Of a stretch of DNA of 64,000 bases, positions 28,822 through 39,062 are shown one piece after another. The translations under genes and the position numbers were made by a program. Location of the stretch: positions 62,001-126,000 of the forward strand of contig NZ_CAJHBT010000005.1 in the NCBI RefSeq assembly GCF_904846675.1, given 5' to 3'. Every line of letters begins with the position of its first letter. Positions within the stretch are counted from its first letter, which is position 1. The notes beneath the pieces are model-generated. The model made no database searches and had not been told where the DNA came from. It worked only from the letters and a program-made list of their open reading frames with translations. This DNA comes from Psychrobacter urativorans. GTDB lineage: Bacteria; Pseudomonadota; Gammaproteobacteria; Pseudomonadales; Moraxellaceae.

Positions 28822-30108
28822 CTACTGACCCGCAATTTTGCTATCGCCGTCTTCGCGATCGAGACCAAAAGCGGTGTGCAATGATTTGACCGCTTTTTCT
28901 AAGTATTGCTCTTGGATAAGAACAGAAACCTTAATTTCACTGGTCGATATCATTTGGATATTGATATTGTTTTCAGCGAGGGTTTGGAACATTAGGCTAG
29001 CAACTCCAGCGTGCGAGCGCATGCCCACACCCACTAATGAGACTTTGACCACCTCGCTATTACCGATGACCTCTTTAGCACCAATCTCGTCTTTAACTTC
29101 ATCATTCAGTACTTTCATGGTTTTTTCCATGTCGGTGCGGTTAACGGTAAAGCTAAAGTCAGTCGTACCATTGGTCGAGAGATTTTGGACAATCATATCA
29201 ATTTCGATATTCGCACGACCAATAGGACTTAAGATCGCAGAGGCGATGCCAGGGTGATCGGGCACAGCGCGTACTACGATTTTTGCCTCATCGCGATTAA
29301 AGGCGATACCTGAGATGATTGCGTTTTCCATATTGTCTCCTTCGTCTATCGTAATTAAGGTGCCGACGTTTTTTTTAAAGTCGTCATCAAAGCTGCCGTC
29401 GGTATCTTCATCAAAGCTAGATAACACACGTAACGGCACACCGTATTTGCCTGCGAACTCTACTGAGCGAATTTGTAATATTTTAGAACCAAGGCTGGCC
29501 ATCTCTAGCATTTCTTCAAAGGTAATCTTTTCAAGTTTTTTGGCTTTGGGCGTGACGCGCGGGTCAGTAGTATAAACACCGTCGACATCAGTATAAATCT
29601 GGCATTCATCTGCGCCCAATGCTGCTGCAATAGCCACTCCAGTGGTGTCAGAACCGCCGCGCCCTAAGGTTGTGGCATTACCGTGCTCATCTATTCCTTG
29701 AAAACCTGCAACGATAACGACATTGTCCGCATCTAATTGCTCGCGGATATTCTTATCTTCAATGGATTCTATACGCGCTTTATTGTGCTCGCCATCGGTT
29801 CTAATCGCCACTTGCCGTCCGGTAAATGAATGTGCGCCAATACCCAGCTCTTTAATCGCCATTGCTAATAGAGAGATTGATATTTGTTCACCGGTTGAGA
29901 CCATTTGGTCGTATTCACGCGGGTCAGGTTCGCTGCTGATTTGGCGAGCTAAGTCGATAAGACGGTTGGTTTCGCCACTCATTGCTGATACGACTACCAC
30001 AATCTGATGGCCGTTATCATGCCAGCGTTTGACCCGCTTCGCGACGCTTTTGATGCGGTCGATACTGCCCATTGACGTGCCGCCGTATTTTTGTACTATT
30101 AACGCCAT
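28822..30108 (-). CDS. lysC: Aspartate kinase
   Basis: A 428-residue aspartokinase catalysing the first step of lysine, threonine and methionine synthesis. The kinase domain starts VQKYGGTSMGSIDRIK and has VVSAMSGETNRLI, TTLGRGGSDTTGVAIA and IYTDVDGVYTTDPR. Two ACT domains follow (IVVRAVPDHPGIASAIL and VSLVGVGMRSHAGVASLMF), so the enzyme is probably feedback-regulated by lysine and/or threonine. Length and single-function layout match the LysC/Ask class of pseudomonads, not the ThrA fusion. No lysine riboswitch was recognised upstream. It lies downstream of alaS. Confidence 0.95.
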   Translation of the reverse strand: MALIVQKYGGTSMGSIDRIKSVAKRVKRWHDNGHQIVVVVSAMSGETNRLIDLARQISSEPDPREYDQMVSTGEQISISLLAMAIKELGIGAHSFTGRQVAIRTDGEHNKARIESIEDKNIREQLDADNVVIVAGFQGIDEHGNATTLGRGGSDTTGVAIAAALGADECQIYTDVDGVYTTDPRVTPKAKKLEKITFEEMLEMASLGSKILQIRSVEFAGKYGVPLRVLSSFDEDTDGSFDDDFKKNVGTLITIDEGDNMENAIISGIAFNRDEAKIVVRAVPDHPGIASAILSPIGRANIEIDMIVQNLSTNGTTDFSFTVNRTDMEKTMKVLNDEVKDEIGAKEVIGNSEVVKVSLVGVGMRSHAGVASLMFQTLAENNINIQMISTSEIKVSVLIQEQYLEKAVKSLHTAFGLDREDGDSKIAGQ

Positions 30109-30336
30109 AAAATTTTACCTATTATTTATCAAGGGCTATCTATATTGGAATAGCGTTAATCTATAGTGAGCCTAGTTATCAATATGGTTCTAGATTAAGG
30201 CTAATAACGATGAAGCCGAATTATAAAAACTGCGCCGCTTTTTATTGTCTGTGTTGGTAGGACGTATTGGCTAACTGTTGTACTTTATACCATATTCACG
30301 CCGTAAATTTAAGTCAAGGCGGGGCTTAGATATATG

Positions 30337-30367
30337 GCGATTGGTTATAAGTGTTATAACCAATCGC
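30337..30367 (-). terminator. Strong hairpin between alaS and lysC
   Basis: gcgattggttataa (30337-30350) pairs perfectly with ttataaccaatcgc (30354-30367) around a 3-nt loop. It lies 64 bp after the alaS stop. Only a short mixed T-rich tract (tatatctaa on the minus strand) follows, so it may be a leaky terminator or a processing site. The 30109-30430 spacer has no gene. Confidence 0.55.
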
Positions 30368-30430
30368 ATCATGTAAGTATTTTAGAGTGGTCTCTTGAGT
30401 AAAATTTTGCGCAAAAAGCGTTTCAGTGCT

Positions 30431-33103
30431 CTAGCTAAGCTGAGACTCAAACCAAGCAGGTAGGGCGCTAATAACGTTCGCGCTGTTACCAGTTTTTGGT
30501 GCGCCGCCTTGAGCATAATCAGGCTTACCACCGCCTTTACCGCCAAGCTCGCCAGCCAAATGACGAATGATATCACCAGCTTTGACTTTACCAGTAACAG
30601 ACTTAGCCACACTAGCAGCTAAGGCCAACTGGTCATCTTTATCACCAATCAAGACGATAACGCTATCAGGAAGCTTCGACTTAATATCGTCCATTAATGT
30701 GCGAATTGACTTGCCGTCAACGCCACTTAAGGTACTAACAAGGACTGGTATACCAGCAATTGTCTGAACATCATCCAATAAGTTAGCAGCTTGGGCGCTG
30801 GCTATTTTTTGCTCTAAGCGTTCAAGTTGTTTTTCAAGCTCGCGCTGCTTGTCTGCCATGGTACGTACCCGTTGTGCTACTTCTGGGCGTTTAACTTTAA
30901 GCTGTCCGGCAAGCTCGCTCAATTGTTGCTCGCTTTGCTGAATATATTTGACCGCGTTCATACCAGTAACGGCTTCAATACGGCGTACACCAGCGGCAAT
31001 ACCAGATTCGCTGGTGATTTTTAATATCCCGATATCACCGGTACGCTGGACGTGCAAGCCACCGCACAGCTCAATAGAAAAAGGCTGAGGCTTACCATCC
31101 ACGACACTTTCTGTACCTATAGTCAATACGCGAACATCTGAGCCATATTTTTCGCCGAATAGCGCCATTGCGCCTTTGTCCATAGCCTCATCAATAGACA
31201 TGTTTTCGATACAAGCAGGGGTATTAGCCTGAATTTGCTCATTGACTAAACGTTCAATATTAGTAATTTCTGTATTAGTAACGGGCCTATCATAAGAGAA
31301 GTCAAAACGTAATACGTCACTGGAGACCAATGAGCCTTTTTGGATCACTTCCGCGCCCAATACTTGGCGTAGGGCCGCATGTAATAAGTGCGTTGCCGAG
31401 TGATTTTTAGCACTAGCCGCACGAATGCTAGAGAGTACTTGCGCATCAGCCGTTTGGCTTGCACTGATGGAACCCATGCTGACGATGCCATAATGAATAA
31501 TGGCTTGCCCTGATTTTTTGGTGTCTTGAACGTCGAACACCCCTGCAGACGTGCGAATTTCACCCAGCTCACCGACTTGTCCGCCGCCTTCGGCATAAAA
31601 CGGCGTGCGGTCTAAAATCACCACGCCTTCCATACCTTCCTCTAAGCTAGTAACTGCTTTGCCATCTTGATAAAGGGCGCTGATATTGACATTGTCATCG
31701 TTTAACTGTTCGTAACCGATGAATGTCGTCGGCGTATCCACTTGAATAACACTGCTATAATCAACGTCAAATTTACCTGCGTCTCGCGCTCGTTCACGTT
31801 GAGCTTGCATGTGTTCATCGAACTCAGCTTCGTCGATGCCAATACCGCGCTCACGAGTGATATCAGCCGTTAAATCAAGTGGGAAGCCATAAGTATCATA
31901 TAACTTAAATGCCGCCTCACCAGAGAGCACATCGCCGTCTTGCAAGTCTTCAAGCTCGCTGGCCAATAAACGTAACCCTTGTGCCAGTGTTTTGGCAAAT
32001 TGGGTTTCTTCTTTTTGAATGGCGTTTTCGATAACGCTTTGTTGGTCTTTAAGCTCAGGATAAGCACTGCCCATCTCAGCAACTAAAGGCGCGACCATTT
32101 TATAGAAAAAGTCACTTACTGCGCCAAGCTTGTTACCATGACGGACCGCGCGGCGAATAATACGGCGCAGCACATAACCACGACCTTCATTACTTGGCAT
32201 CACGCCATCAGCTATTAGAAACGATACTGCACGGATATGGTCAGCAATTACTTTTAATGATGCTTGCTGCTCATTGTTAATCTCTAAAATTGTCGCAGCG
32301 GCATCCATCAAATGGATAAATAAATCGATTTGATAGTTACCGTGCACGCCTTGCATGATGGCGCTTATACGCTCAAGGCCCATACCTGTATCAACGCTAG
32401 GCGCGGGTAGTGGCAGCATAGTGCCGTCTTTTTGGCGGTTAAACTGCATAAAGACGCAGTTCCAAATTTCAATATAGCGGTCGCCATCTTCCTCTGCCGT
32501 ACCTGGCAAACCGCCTTCAATATCAGCACCATGGTCATAAAATACCTCGGTACAAGGACCACAAGGACCGGTGTCACCCATCGTCCAAAAGTTATCTGAG
32601 GCGTACGGCGCGCCTTTATTATCACCAATGCGAATAATACGTTCCGCTGGCAAGCCGATAGCTTTGTGCCAAATATCGAACGCTTCATCATCAGTCTCAT
32701 AAATGGTGACGTACAAGCGCTCTTTATCAATCGCTAGCCATTCACTAGAGGTTAAAAACTCCCAAATATAAGCGATACCAGCTTGCTTAAAGTAGTCACC
32801 AAAGGAGAAGTTACCTAGCATCTCAAAGAAAGTATGGTGGCGTGCAGTATAGCCAACGTTATCCAAGTCGTTATGTTTACCACCGGCACGAACACATTTT
32901 TGTGACGTTACTGCCCGCGTGTAATCACGTGGCTCCATACCCAAAAAGGTTTCTTTAAACTGGTTCATACCCGCATTGGTAAATAATAGCGTGGGGTCAT
33001 TATGCGGAATCAGGCTCGATGAAGGGACTGGGGTATGCTGCTTGCTTATAAAAAAGTCTATAAAGGCTTGGCGAATATCGGCTGAGCGAAATGGCTGGCT
33101 CAC
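30431..33103 (-). CDS. alaS: Alanyl-tRNA synthetase
   Basis: An 890-residue class II synthetase. The catalytic core has [34 protein letters not shown] and [17 protein letters not shown]. The editing domain has [16 protein letters not shown] and the zinc-ligand [14 protein letters not shown] coiled coil and the C-Ala domain with [14 protein letters not shown] end the protein. The start is GTG at 33103 (MSQPFRS), with AAGGAG six nt upstream. Full length compared with E. coli (876). Confidence 0.97.
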   Translation of the reverse strand: MSQPFRSADIRQAFIDFFISKQHTPVPSSSLIPHNDPTLLFTNAGMNQFKETFLGMEPRDYTRAVTSQKCVRAGGKHNDLDNVGYTARHHTFFEMLGNFSFGDYFKQAGIAYIWEFLTSSEWLAIDKERLYVTIYETDDEAFDIWHKAIGLPAERIIRIGDNKGAPYASDNFWTMGDTGPCGPCTEVFYDHGADIEGGLPGTAEEDGDRYIEIWNCVFMQFNRQKDGTMLPLPAPSVDTGMGLERISAIMQGVHGNYQIDLFIHLMDAAATILEINNEQQASLKVIADHIRAVSFLIADGVMPSNEGRGYVLRRIIRRAVRHGNKLGAVSDFFYKMVAPLVAEMGSAYPELKDQQSVIENAIQKEETQFAKTLAQGLRLLASELEDLQDGDVLSGEAAFKLYDTYGFPLDLTADITRERGIGIDEAEFDEHMQAQRERARDAGKFDVDYSSVIQVDTPTTFIGYEQLNDDNVNISALYQDGKAVTSLEEGMEGVVILDRTPFYAEGGGQVGELGEIRTSAGVFDVQDTKKSGQAIIHYGIVSMGSISASQTADAQVLSSIRAASAKNHSATHLLHAALRQVLGAEVIQKGSLVSSDVLRFDFSYDRPVTNTEITNIERLVNEQIQANTPACIENMSIDEAMDKGAMALFGEKYGSDVRVLTIGTESVVDGKPQPFSIELCGGLHVQRTGDIGILKITSESGIAAGVRRIEAVTGMNAVKYIQQSEQQLSELAGQLKVKRPEVAQRVRTMADKQRELEKQLERLEQKIASAQAANLLDDVQTIAGIPVLVSTLSGVDGKSIRTLMDDIKSKLPDSVIVLIGDKDDQLALAASVAKSVTGKVKAGDIIRHLAGELGGKGGGKPDYAQGGAPKTGNSANVISALPAWFESQLS

Positions 33104-33374
33104 AGCGGCTCCTTACTGGTAGATAGTATTAAAATGACCGCTAAATGAAAGCAGATTAAATAATTTTGCAAGCGATTTTAGCACAAATGCCTATAGCGTG
33201 TTTGACCATTCGCAAATAGGCGTTGAGTAAATAGCTGGTTAAGCAATAAATATGCTGGCGATGTTTGGGCGCTTATTGCTTCTAAGTACGTACTGTTACC
33301 TAAGCGATTACTGTTTAAATTCTTAACAAAATTCATTATGCTAAATTAAGCACCAATCATTAATGGGTTAAACA

Positions 33375-35216
33375 CTAATTAGTCAAAATCGCAGCATCGG
33401 TTTGGTCAAGCTTGTCTTGAATTAGCGGATTGGACTCAATCACTTGTACAGGCAGATAGCGCAGTTGTAGCTTGATGGGTAAGTAGCTGGGAAAGTTGTC
33501 TTCCATATTTTGGGTAATTGTGGCTTCAATCTGCCGCACATCGTATGAGCTTGGTGTGGTTTCACCGCGAATAACAGCCCGTACAATCTCATAGCCATCT
33601 GTTCTATCAAACTGGGTATTGGTGAGCACATTGCCCTTACTCTTAAAGTAGCTATTAACGGTCTCTTTGACATTATTCTCAAAGGTTTGTTGCCGAGCAT
33701 TGGTATTGAGGTTAATGGTCAAATAAACACCCAGCCCGACTAGCAATAATAAGGTGACGGCATTGCGTCGTAAAAATGTCAAATAGGTGCTCGATTTATA
33801 ATCGTCATCGACCAAGCGCCGAAAGCCCAAAAACCACAGTACCATAGCATTGGTAAATTGAATGGCAATAATGTTAGTAAGTGCTAATAGTGCTGCGCCA
33901 AGACCGAGCTGCATCTCACCGTTGGCGAATAGAATACCGCTCGCAGCGAGTGGCGGCACCAAAGCCGTTGCCACCGCGACTCCGACAACCGCGACCGATA
34001 AATGTGGTGATACCATAGCGTAAGCACCAGCCGTACCGCCGGCAAGCGCAATCATTAAATCCATAGACGTCGGCTGGGTCCGTGATAATACCTCAGCGGT
34101 GAGTGGCTGCCCTTTGTGTAGCCACCCAACCACAAAGCCCACAAATATCACCAAAGAGCCGCCAGCGGCCACTGTAAATAGCGACTTGCGTAGTAATGGC
34201 ATTCGATAGTCAATGATAGCCAGCGCTACCCCAGTAATGGGGCCTAACATCATCGCCACTAGCATCGCGCCAATCACCACTGCTGCTGAATTGGCAATCA
34301 ATCCGTAACTCGCAATAATGGCAGACAGCACATTCATCACAAAGTACATTTTACTTGGCAACGCATTTGCTTCAATAGTGACACGTACCTCTGGATAATC
34401 TATTTTTTGATGGCTAAATTGCTCCGCAACGAACTGCTTATAAGACTCAAGTTTTGATTCTTTTTCTTTTTTGACCTTTTCTTGTTCTTTTTCTTCTTCT
34501 GTCAGTTCACTATCTTGATCGTCGTCAATATCATTATCGTCTTGATTGTGATTGTCGGTGTGCGAGGTGGCATCAAAACCTTCTTCTTCGGTAGTATCTT
34601 CTTCAAGCGATATACCATTACTATTACTCTCTTCAGTTCTATCATTATTATTTGAATCATTAGGGGTATCAGAACTATCACTGCTATTGGAGACTTCAGC
34701 ACTATCCGGAGTACTTGTATATTCAGTAGATTTATTAACGGCGGGTTCAGGGGTTGAATTTTGTTCGGCGACAGCCTTAGCCTCAACGTCAGTTTCTTTG
34801 TTTTTTACTTGAGCACTGTCTTCGCCTTGCGCCTTTGATTCTAATACCTTATTAGAGGTTTGCGTTTCGGGATCGGGCGTCTCTACCGTTGCGATAACCA
34901 CATCGGGACTAGGAGATGTCATCGTTATTTGAGATTCAGTGAGCTGCGTGCCAGTGTCGTCATCAACGTCGTCGGCATCTATTTCGCCAGTTGCTATCTT
35001 ATCAGTTGCCATATCAACAGAGTTCGAGATCTCAGCGTCATTTTCTTTACTAGTATTACTATCAATAACTTCTTGACTGCTGTCCTTTATTTGTACATTT
35101 GATAGGTTGTCAGGAGCGTTACCGTATTCAGACGACTCGTTATCTGCCGTAAGAGTTGGCGGCTGAGAGTCTTGACTTTTGTTTGAAGGCAGTGGGGGTT
35201 TAGCAGATAGGGTCAT
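33375..35216 (-). CDS. DUF389-family membrane protein with a long acidic N-terminus
   Basis: A 613-residue protein. The first ~260 residues are low complexity, rich in Asp, Glu, Ser, Asn and Thr, ending in a charged Glu/Lys stretch (EEEKEQEKVKKEKESKLES). The C-terminal half matches DUF389: helices include LSAIIASYGLIANSAAVVIGAMLVAMMLGPITG (split across residues ~295-330) and LSVAVVGVAVATALVPPLAASG. The family is a widespread inner-membrane group of unknown function. The acidic extension is not part of the family domain and is presumably cytoplasmic and disordered. The ATG at 35216 has a weak ribosome binding site. Confidence 0.8.
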   Translation of the reverse strand: MTLSAKPPLPSNKSQDSQPPTLTADNESSEYGNAPDNLSNVQIKDSSQEVIDSNTSKENDAEISNSVDMATDKIATGEIDADDVDDDTGTQLTESQITMTSPSPDVVIATVETPDPETQTSNKVLESKAQGEDSAQVKNKETDVEAKAVAEQNSTPEPAVNKSTEYTSTPDSAEVSNSSDSSDTPNDSNNNDRTEESNSNGISLEEDTTEEEGFDATSHTDNHNQDDNDIDDDQDSELTEEEKEQEKVKKEKESKLESYKQFVAEQFSHQKIDYPEVRVTIEANALPSKMYFVMNVLSAIIASYGLIANSAAVVIGAMLVAMMLGPITGVALAIIDYRMPLLRKSLFTVAAGGSLVIFVGFVVGWLHKGQPLTAEVLSRTQPTSMDLMIALAGGTAGAYAMVSPHLSVAVVGVAVATALVPPLAASGILFANGEMQLGLGAALLALTNIIAIQFTNAMVLWFLGFRRLVDDDYKSSTYLTFLRRNAVTLLLLVGLGVYLTINLNTNARQQTFENNVKETVNSYFKSKGNVLTNTQFDRTDGYEIVRAVIRGETTPSSYDVRQIEATITQNMEDNFPSYLPIKLQLRYLPVQVIESNPLIQDKLDQTDAAILTN

Positions 35217-35538
35217 GGCAACAAAGCTTTATGAATAAAATAAAAGAAAGTCACCATTGTAATGATAAACCATAAAAAACCTGTAAATTTTTTGCTAATA
35301 AAACGTCCCGCCTGCATAAGACGATATTAGCGGTGTTAAAGAATAGATAGAGAGGGGTATAAATAAAAAGGGAAGAGATAGTTTTCATGAGACATCAATT
35401 AAATCCCTCATATTATTATGGTTTTTTCCTAAAGCCAGTTGATATAAATGGCCTACGAGTTTGTACGAAAAGACTTACTATTTATGTGGATATAGGGTAT
35501 AAAGGATATATACCCACACGAAATATAAGGAATACATT
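35217..35538. other. Divergent intergenic region, DUF389 gene to small membrane protein
   Basis: A 322-bp AT-rich spacer. AAGGAA just before 35539 is the ribosome binding site of the small gene. No other feature was recognised. Confidence 0.35.
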
Positions 35539-35751
35539 ATGAATTGGCCATTATTCTCTGTGATCTACTCAATAGCAGCGACCGTTAGCATCGGGGTGCT
35601 TATGATTGCCGCATTGATAACCGGATTCAATCAAATTCCTCATATTCAAATGGCAGTAGGAGCAGGTATCTTAGTTTCTATTCCTGCGGCATTTTTTTTC
35701 ACCAAAAAAGTCGGTAGCATTACTGGTAATGAGGAAGGTTACAAAGCGTAG
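35539..35751 (+). CDS. Small two-helix membrane protein, unknown function
   Basis: A 70-residue protein starting MNWPLFSVIYSIAATVSIGVLMIAALITGF, with a second helix MAVGAGILVSIPAAFFFTKKV and a short polar tail. AAGGAATACATT before the ATG is a good ribosome binding site, and a hairpin terminator follows 50 bp after the stop, so it is a real single-gene unit. I do not recognise a characterised family. Two helices with cytoplasmic or periplasmic termini suggest an integral inner-membrane subunit or stress peptide. Confidence 0.75.
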   Translation: MNWPLFSVIYSIAATVSIGVLMIAALITGFNQIPHIQMAVGAGILVSIPAAFFFTKKVGSITGNEEGYKA

Positions 35752-35800
35752 AGCAAGCTATGATGCAAAAATTATAATTTATAATGCTTAGACCAATAAA

Positions 35801-35832
35801 AAACGGCTCCTAAAAGGGGCTGTTTCTTATTT
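35801..35832 (+). terminator. Terminator after the small membrane protein gene
   Basis: aaacggctcc (35801-35810) pairs with ggggctgttt (35816-35825) with two G-T pairs, followed by a T-rich tail. Confidence 0.65.
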
Positions 35833-35864
35833 CTGTTTCATATTAACGCTATGACACTCATAAA

Positions 35865-35892
35865 AAAAGGCCTTTATGAAAAGGCCTTTTCT
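35865..35892 (-). terminator. Terminator of the L,D-transpeptidase gene
   Basis: aaaaggcctt (35865-35874) pairs with aaggcctttt (35881-35890) around a 6-nt loop. A-runs at the left give the minus strand a T-run, appropriate for the gene ending at 35972. Confidence 0.75.
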
Positions 35893-35971
35893 ATCAATAT
35901 TGTTTTATGACTGGTTAAATTATGATGGGCTAAATTATTACTGCTTCATGCTGTCAAAGTAAAAATAGTGA

Positions 35972-37378
35972 TTATTTTAACTCGACTGTCGCACCGTTTT
36001 CGATATTAGCATAGACTTCTAGTACATCCCAGTTGGTCAAGCGCACGCAACCTGCTGAAGCCTGACGGCTAATGCCTTCGGGTTTAGGTGAACCATGTAT
36101 GCCATAAGAGGGCTTTGACAATCCCATCCATACGATGCCTACTGGGTTGTTCGGTCCTGGTGGTAACATATGTACTTTCTTTTGATCGCCGTTATTAACA
36201 GTGGCTTTATACCATGGCATTTTAACTTTATTAACTATTTTAAAGGCGCCCTGCGGTGATGGCGTACTGTCACTACCGACGGTGGTCGGATAGGTCGCCA
36301 CCAGTTTATCACCATTATAGGCATACAAAGTCTTATCGGCTTTATTTGCCACTACGCGGGTGATACGTTCTTTTAGCGGACCACGGGTATTGAGTACGGT
36401 GACCGTTTCGCCTGCTTGATAGTCTTTATTTTTATTCAGCTTACCAAGATAACGCACATCCATATGAAAGCGTTCACCAAGCATCTCTTTGATGTCTTGA
36501 TAGTATAGACCTTTCATTTTTGACTTGGCTTCTGAGCCGGAAGGTGTAGTGGCAAAATTGGTATTAATATCATCTTCAGTTAAAGTATAAGTGACTAGAA
36601 CTGGTTTATTAGCAGGAATGTTTTTATTCAGTGCATCCCAAGTATTTTGATCCATTTTACCGGTTGCTGGCAAGCCTTTCATATTTTGAAAATTAATTAA
36701 GGCTTTTTTACTGTTCATGCCCCAACCGCCATCAATGGCACCAGGCGATGCATGATTCCAATCTAGCAGAGTCTGCATTTTGATAGTCATTGCTGAGTTG
36801 ACCTTCATATTTGGCGACCAGGTTGCCTCGTTTACTTGTTTGGCATAGCTCGATAGATTCAGGGTGGTGTGTTTTTTACCATCGATATCTTCGATACTTT
36901 TAATGCTAGTGTCGTCATTGAAGCCTTGAAGTTGCTTATTATCAGATGGCGCAAAATCAAAAGGATCAGATGAGTCAATAGATAAAGCGTTGCTAGGAGC
37001 AGCGACCGCTTGACCTTCACTGATATCATCAGTACGATCAGATTGTTCGTCTTTACGCGTTAGTTCTGCTGCGCTCATATTATCAGCGGCAGGTTTGGGC
37101 TTAGGCTTAGTTTGCAGTTTAGGCTGCGGCTGTAGCTTAGGTTTTGGATTTGCTTTAGTTACAGGTGCCGGCGTTGCTGCTGTATTGCTGCGATTTATAG
37201 TCCGGTTTCGATTTTCTTGTATCTCAAGGCTGGTTAATACGGCAAGGCTTGGCATCTTGTCGGTATTACGTACAGGCAGACGGCTACTATCATTAGGCGC
37301 AGCGAGGGCAGCAATACTAATACTGGCGCTCAAAGCTGCGATAGTCATAGAGGTTATAAGTGGCTTTATTTTCATCAT
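35972..37378 (-). CDS. L,D-transpeptidase (YkuD domain) with peptidoglycan-binding domain
   Basis: A 468-residue exported enzyme. An N-terminal signal peptide (MMKIKPLITSMTIAALSASISIAALAA) is followed by a Pro/Lys/Ala linker with QPKLQTKPKPK-type repeats. A PG_binding_1-like domain follows at about residues 200-255 (GGWGMNSKKALINFQNMKGLP), then the YkuD catalytic domain with HGSP and the catalytic SAGCVRL near the C-terminus. It forms 3-3 peptidoglycan cross-links or anchors proteins to the wall in the periplasm. It resembles the ErfK/YbiS branch more than YcbB, which has a different lid domain. The start may be either of two adjacent ATG codons. Confidence 0.9.
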   Translation of the reverse strand: MMKIKPLITSMTIAALSASISIAALAAPNDSSRLPVRNTDKMPSLAVLTSLEIQENRNRTINRSNTAATPAPVTKANPKPKLQPQPKLQTKPKPKPAADNMSAAELTRKDEQSDRTDDISEGQAVAAPSNALSIDSSDPFDFAPSDNKQLQGFNDDTSIKSIEDIDGKKHTTLNLSSYAKQVNEATWSPNMKVNSAMTIKMQTLLDWNHASPGAIDGGWGMNSKKALINFQNMKGLPATGKMDQNTWDALNKNIPANKPVLVTYTLTEDDINTNFATTPSGSEAKSKMKGLYYQDIKEMLGERFHMDVRYLGKLNKNKDYQAGETVTVLNTRGPLKERITRVVANKADKTLYAYNGDKLVATYPTTVGSDSTPSPQGAFKIVNKVKMPWYKATVNNGDQKKVHMLPPGPNNPVGIVWMGLSKPSYGIHGSPKPEGISRQASAGCVRLTNWDVLEVYANIENGATVELK

Positions 37379-37785
37379 ATTGGGTCACATCTGAAAGTTA
37401 CAATGGGGCTATTATGCGCATAATTTGGGCGCTTCGCAAACTTTTGACACAGCTTTTTGTACCATTAGAATATTGAGTAGCCATTGTTGACGTATTGCGT
37501 ACAGTGCGGTGAGGATTCAGTCATTCTCTATCTACTGTCTTGCCCAAATTCCTTCTACAGCAAGGTTGTAGTAAGATAATAGTTTAGCTTATTAACCTCT
37601 AGTAAGGTTAATAAGCGCTGATATGTTTAGCGTAAACCTAAAAGTAATAGGGACAGTCATTGGCGCAGCATAAGGTTTGTGTTTATAATGCGTTAACAAT
37701 ATTTTGTTTAACCAATCAGCATGTAACTAATGAGTACGTAGCAATGAGTACGTAGCCAGTGAGCATGTAACCAATAGGGTGCGAT
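37379..37785. other. Divergent intergenic region upstream of prmB
   Basis: A 407-bp spacer without a gene. The last 70 bp hold the degenerate repeat at 37718-37774. A short inverted repeat (aggttaataagcg region near 37595-37615) is visible but too weak to name. Confidence 0.35.
37718..37774 (+). repeat. Degenerate 14-15-bp tandem repeat before prmB
   Basis: Four head-to-tail variants of agyAyGTAgCcaatg (agcatgtaactaatg, agtacgtagcaatg, agtacgtagccagtg, agcatgtaaccaat) end 12 bp before the prmB start codon. The repeats lie in the expected 5' untranslated region. Confidence 0.75.
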
Positions 37786-38970
37786 ATGTCAGAACATCAG
37801 ACCATGAGTGCAGAAGAGTTTCAGAATCAATATTTTAATGGTCAAGAGTCGCATGACTTTGATCTTGATTCTGATAAAAATTCAGCGACGGATGAGACCG
37901 GTCTGCTTAACGAGCACAGTCAATTTGCGACTCTACATGCCGAGCTTGAAGAAGCACGCGAGCAGTTATTTAGTATCCGCGACTTTATCCGCTTTGCCGT
38001 CACTCAACTACGCAATCATGATGTAGTAGTGGCGCAAGGAACAACCGATGAGTTCGCTGAGGCTTCAGCTATCGTCCTGCATTCTTTATCTTTGGATTGG
38101 TCCGCTAATGAGCAAATATTGGATTGCCGTCTAATCGCATCCGAAAAACAAGCGGTTCTGGCATTATTAGAAGAGCGTATTGCCGAACGTAAACCGCTAA
38201 GCTATTTGATTAATTTGGCTTATTTTTGTGATCTGCCTTTTTATGTTGATGAGCGGGTGTTAATTCCGCGCTCACCGGTAGCAGAGTTGATTCGTCAGCA
38301 GTTTTATCCCTATTTTGATGTTAATGAGCTCGCCAAGCCGCAAGGCGCAACCGTTAATGATCAGCCTACGGCATTTTATGATCATGGCTTGGAGATGAAA
38401 CAGTTGTCGCAGCCAGAGCGTATTTTAGATTTGTGTACCGGTTCTGGTTGTATTGCTATTGCCATTGCCACGCGTTTCGTTGATGCGTTGGTCGATGCGG
38501 TTGATATTGATAAAGGTGCGTTAGAGGTGGCAATGGTCAACGTTAATCATCATGATCTGAATCATCAGGTTAATGTGATTGAGTCTGATTTATTTGCCAA
38601 GTTGCCTGCTGAGCATCAATATGAGTTGATTGTCACCAATCCTCCGTATGTCGATGCTGCCATCATGGCCGATTTACCGCCTGAATTTTTATATGAACCT
38701 GAACACGCGCTAGCGGCTGGTCAAGATGGGCTGGACTTGGTACATCGTATTCTTTTTGAAGCGGCTGATTATTTAAGCCCTGAAGGCCTGCTAATCTGCG
38801 AAGTCGGTGATAGCGAGTGGGCGCTGAGCCAAGCTTATCCTGATATCCAGTTTAACTGGCTCAAATTTGCAAATGGTGGTCATGGTGTATTCGCGATCAC
38901 TTTTGATGAACTGATGGAACATCGTGAGCTGTTTTCGTATTACGTGAAGTTATTAGATAATAGACAATAA
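37786..38970 (+). CDS. prmB: Ribosomal protein L3 glutamine methyltransferase PrmB
   Basis: A 394-residue HemK-family N5-glutamine methyltransferase. Motif I is ILDLCTGSGCIAIAIAT, and the catalytic NPPY motif is in LIVTNPPYVDAAIM. The N-terminal helical domain (HYLINLAYFCDLPF-like segment, here SYLINLAYFCDLPFYVDERVL) and PRSPVAEL match PrmB rather than PrmC. It is longer than E. coli PrmB (310), because of ~60 extra N-terminal residues and an insert (NELAKPQGATVNDQPTAFYD). AGGG lies shortly before the ATG. aroC follows 92 bp downstream, as in many gammaproteobacteria. Confidence 0.92.
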   Translation: MSEHQTMSAEEFQNQYFNGQESHDFDLDSDKNSATDETGLLNEHSQFATLHAELEEAREQLFSIRDFIRFAVTQLRNHDVVVAQGTTDEFAEASAIVLHSLSLDWSANEQILDCRLIASEKQAVLALLEERIAERKPLSYLINLAYFCDLPFYVDERVLIPRSPVAELIRQQFYPYFDVNELAKPQGATVNDQPTAFYDHGLEMKQLSQPERILDLCTGSGCIAIAIATRFVDALVDAVDIDKGALEVAMVNVNHHDLNHQVNVIESDLFAKLPAEHQYELIVTNPPYVDAAIMADLPPEFLYEPEHALAAGQDGLDLVHRILFEAADYLSPEGLLICEVGDSEWALSQAYPDIQFNWLKFANGGHGVFAITFDELMEHRELFSYYVKLLDNRQ

Positions 38971-39062
38971 TCGGTTTAGCTATACTGTTAAGTAGCTAGA
39001 CATCGGATAACAATGGTCAATCAAATGACTAATCAATAGATTTTACCCGTTTAAGGATAAAC

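Noticed and set aside
30109..30430. Lysine riboswitch upstream of lysC
   Set aside because: Only one simple hairpin is seen; no multi-stem conserved aptamer pattern was recognised.
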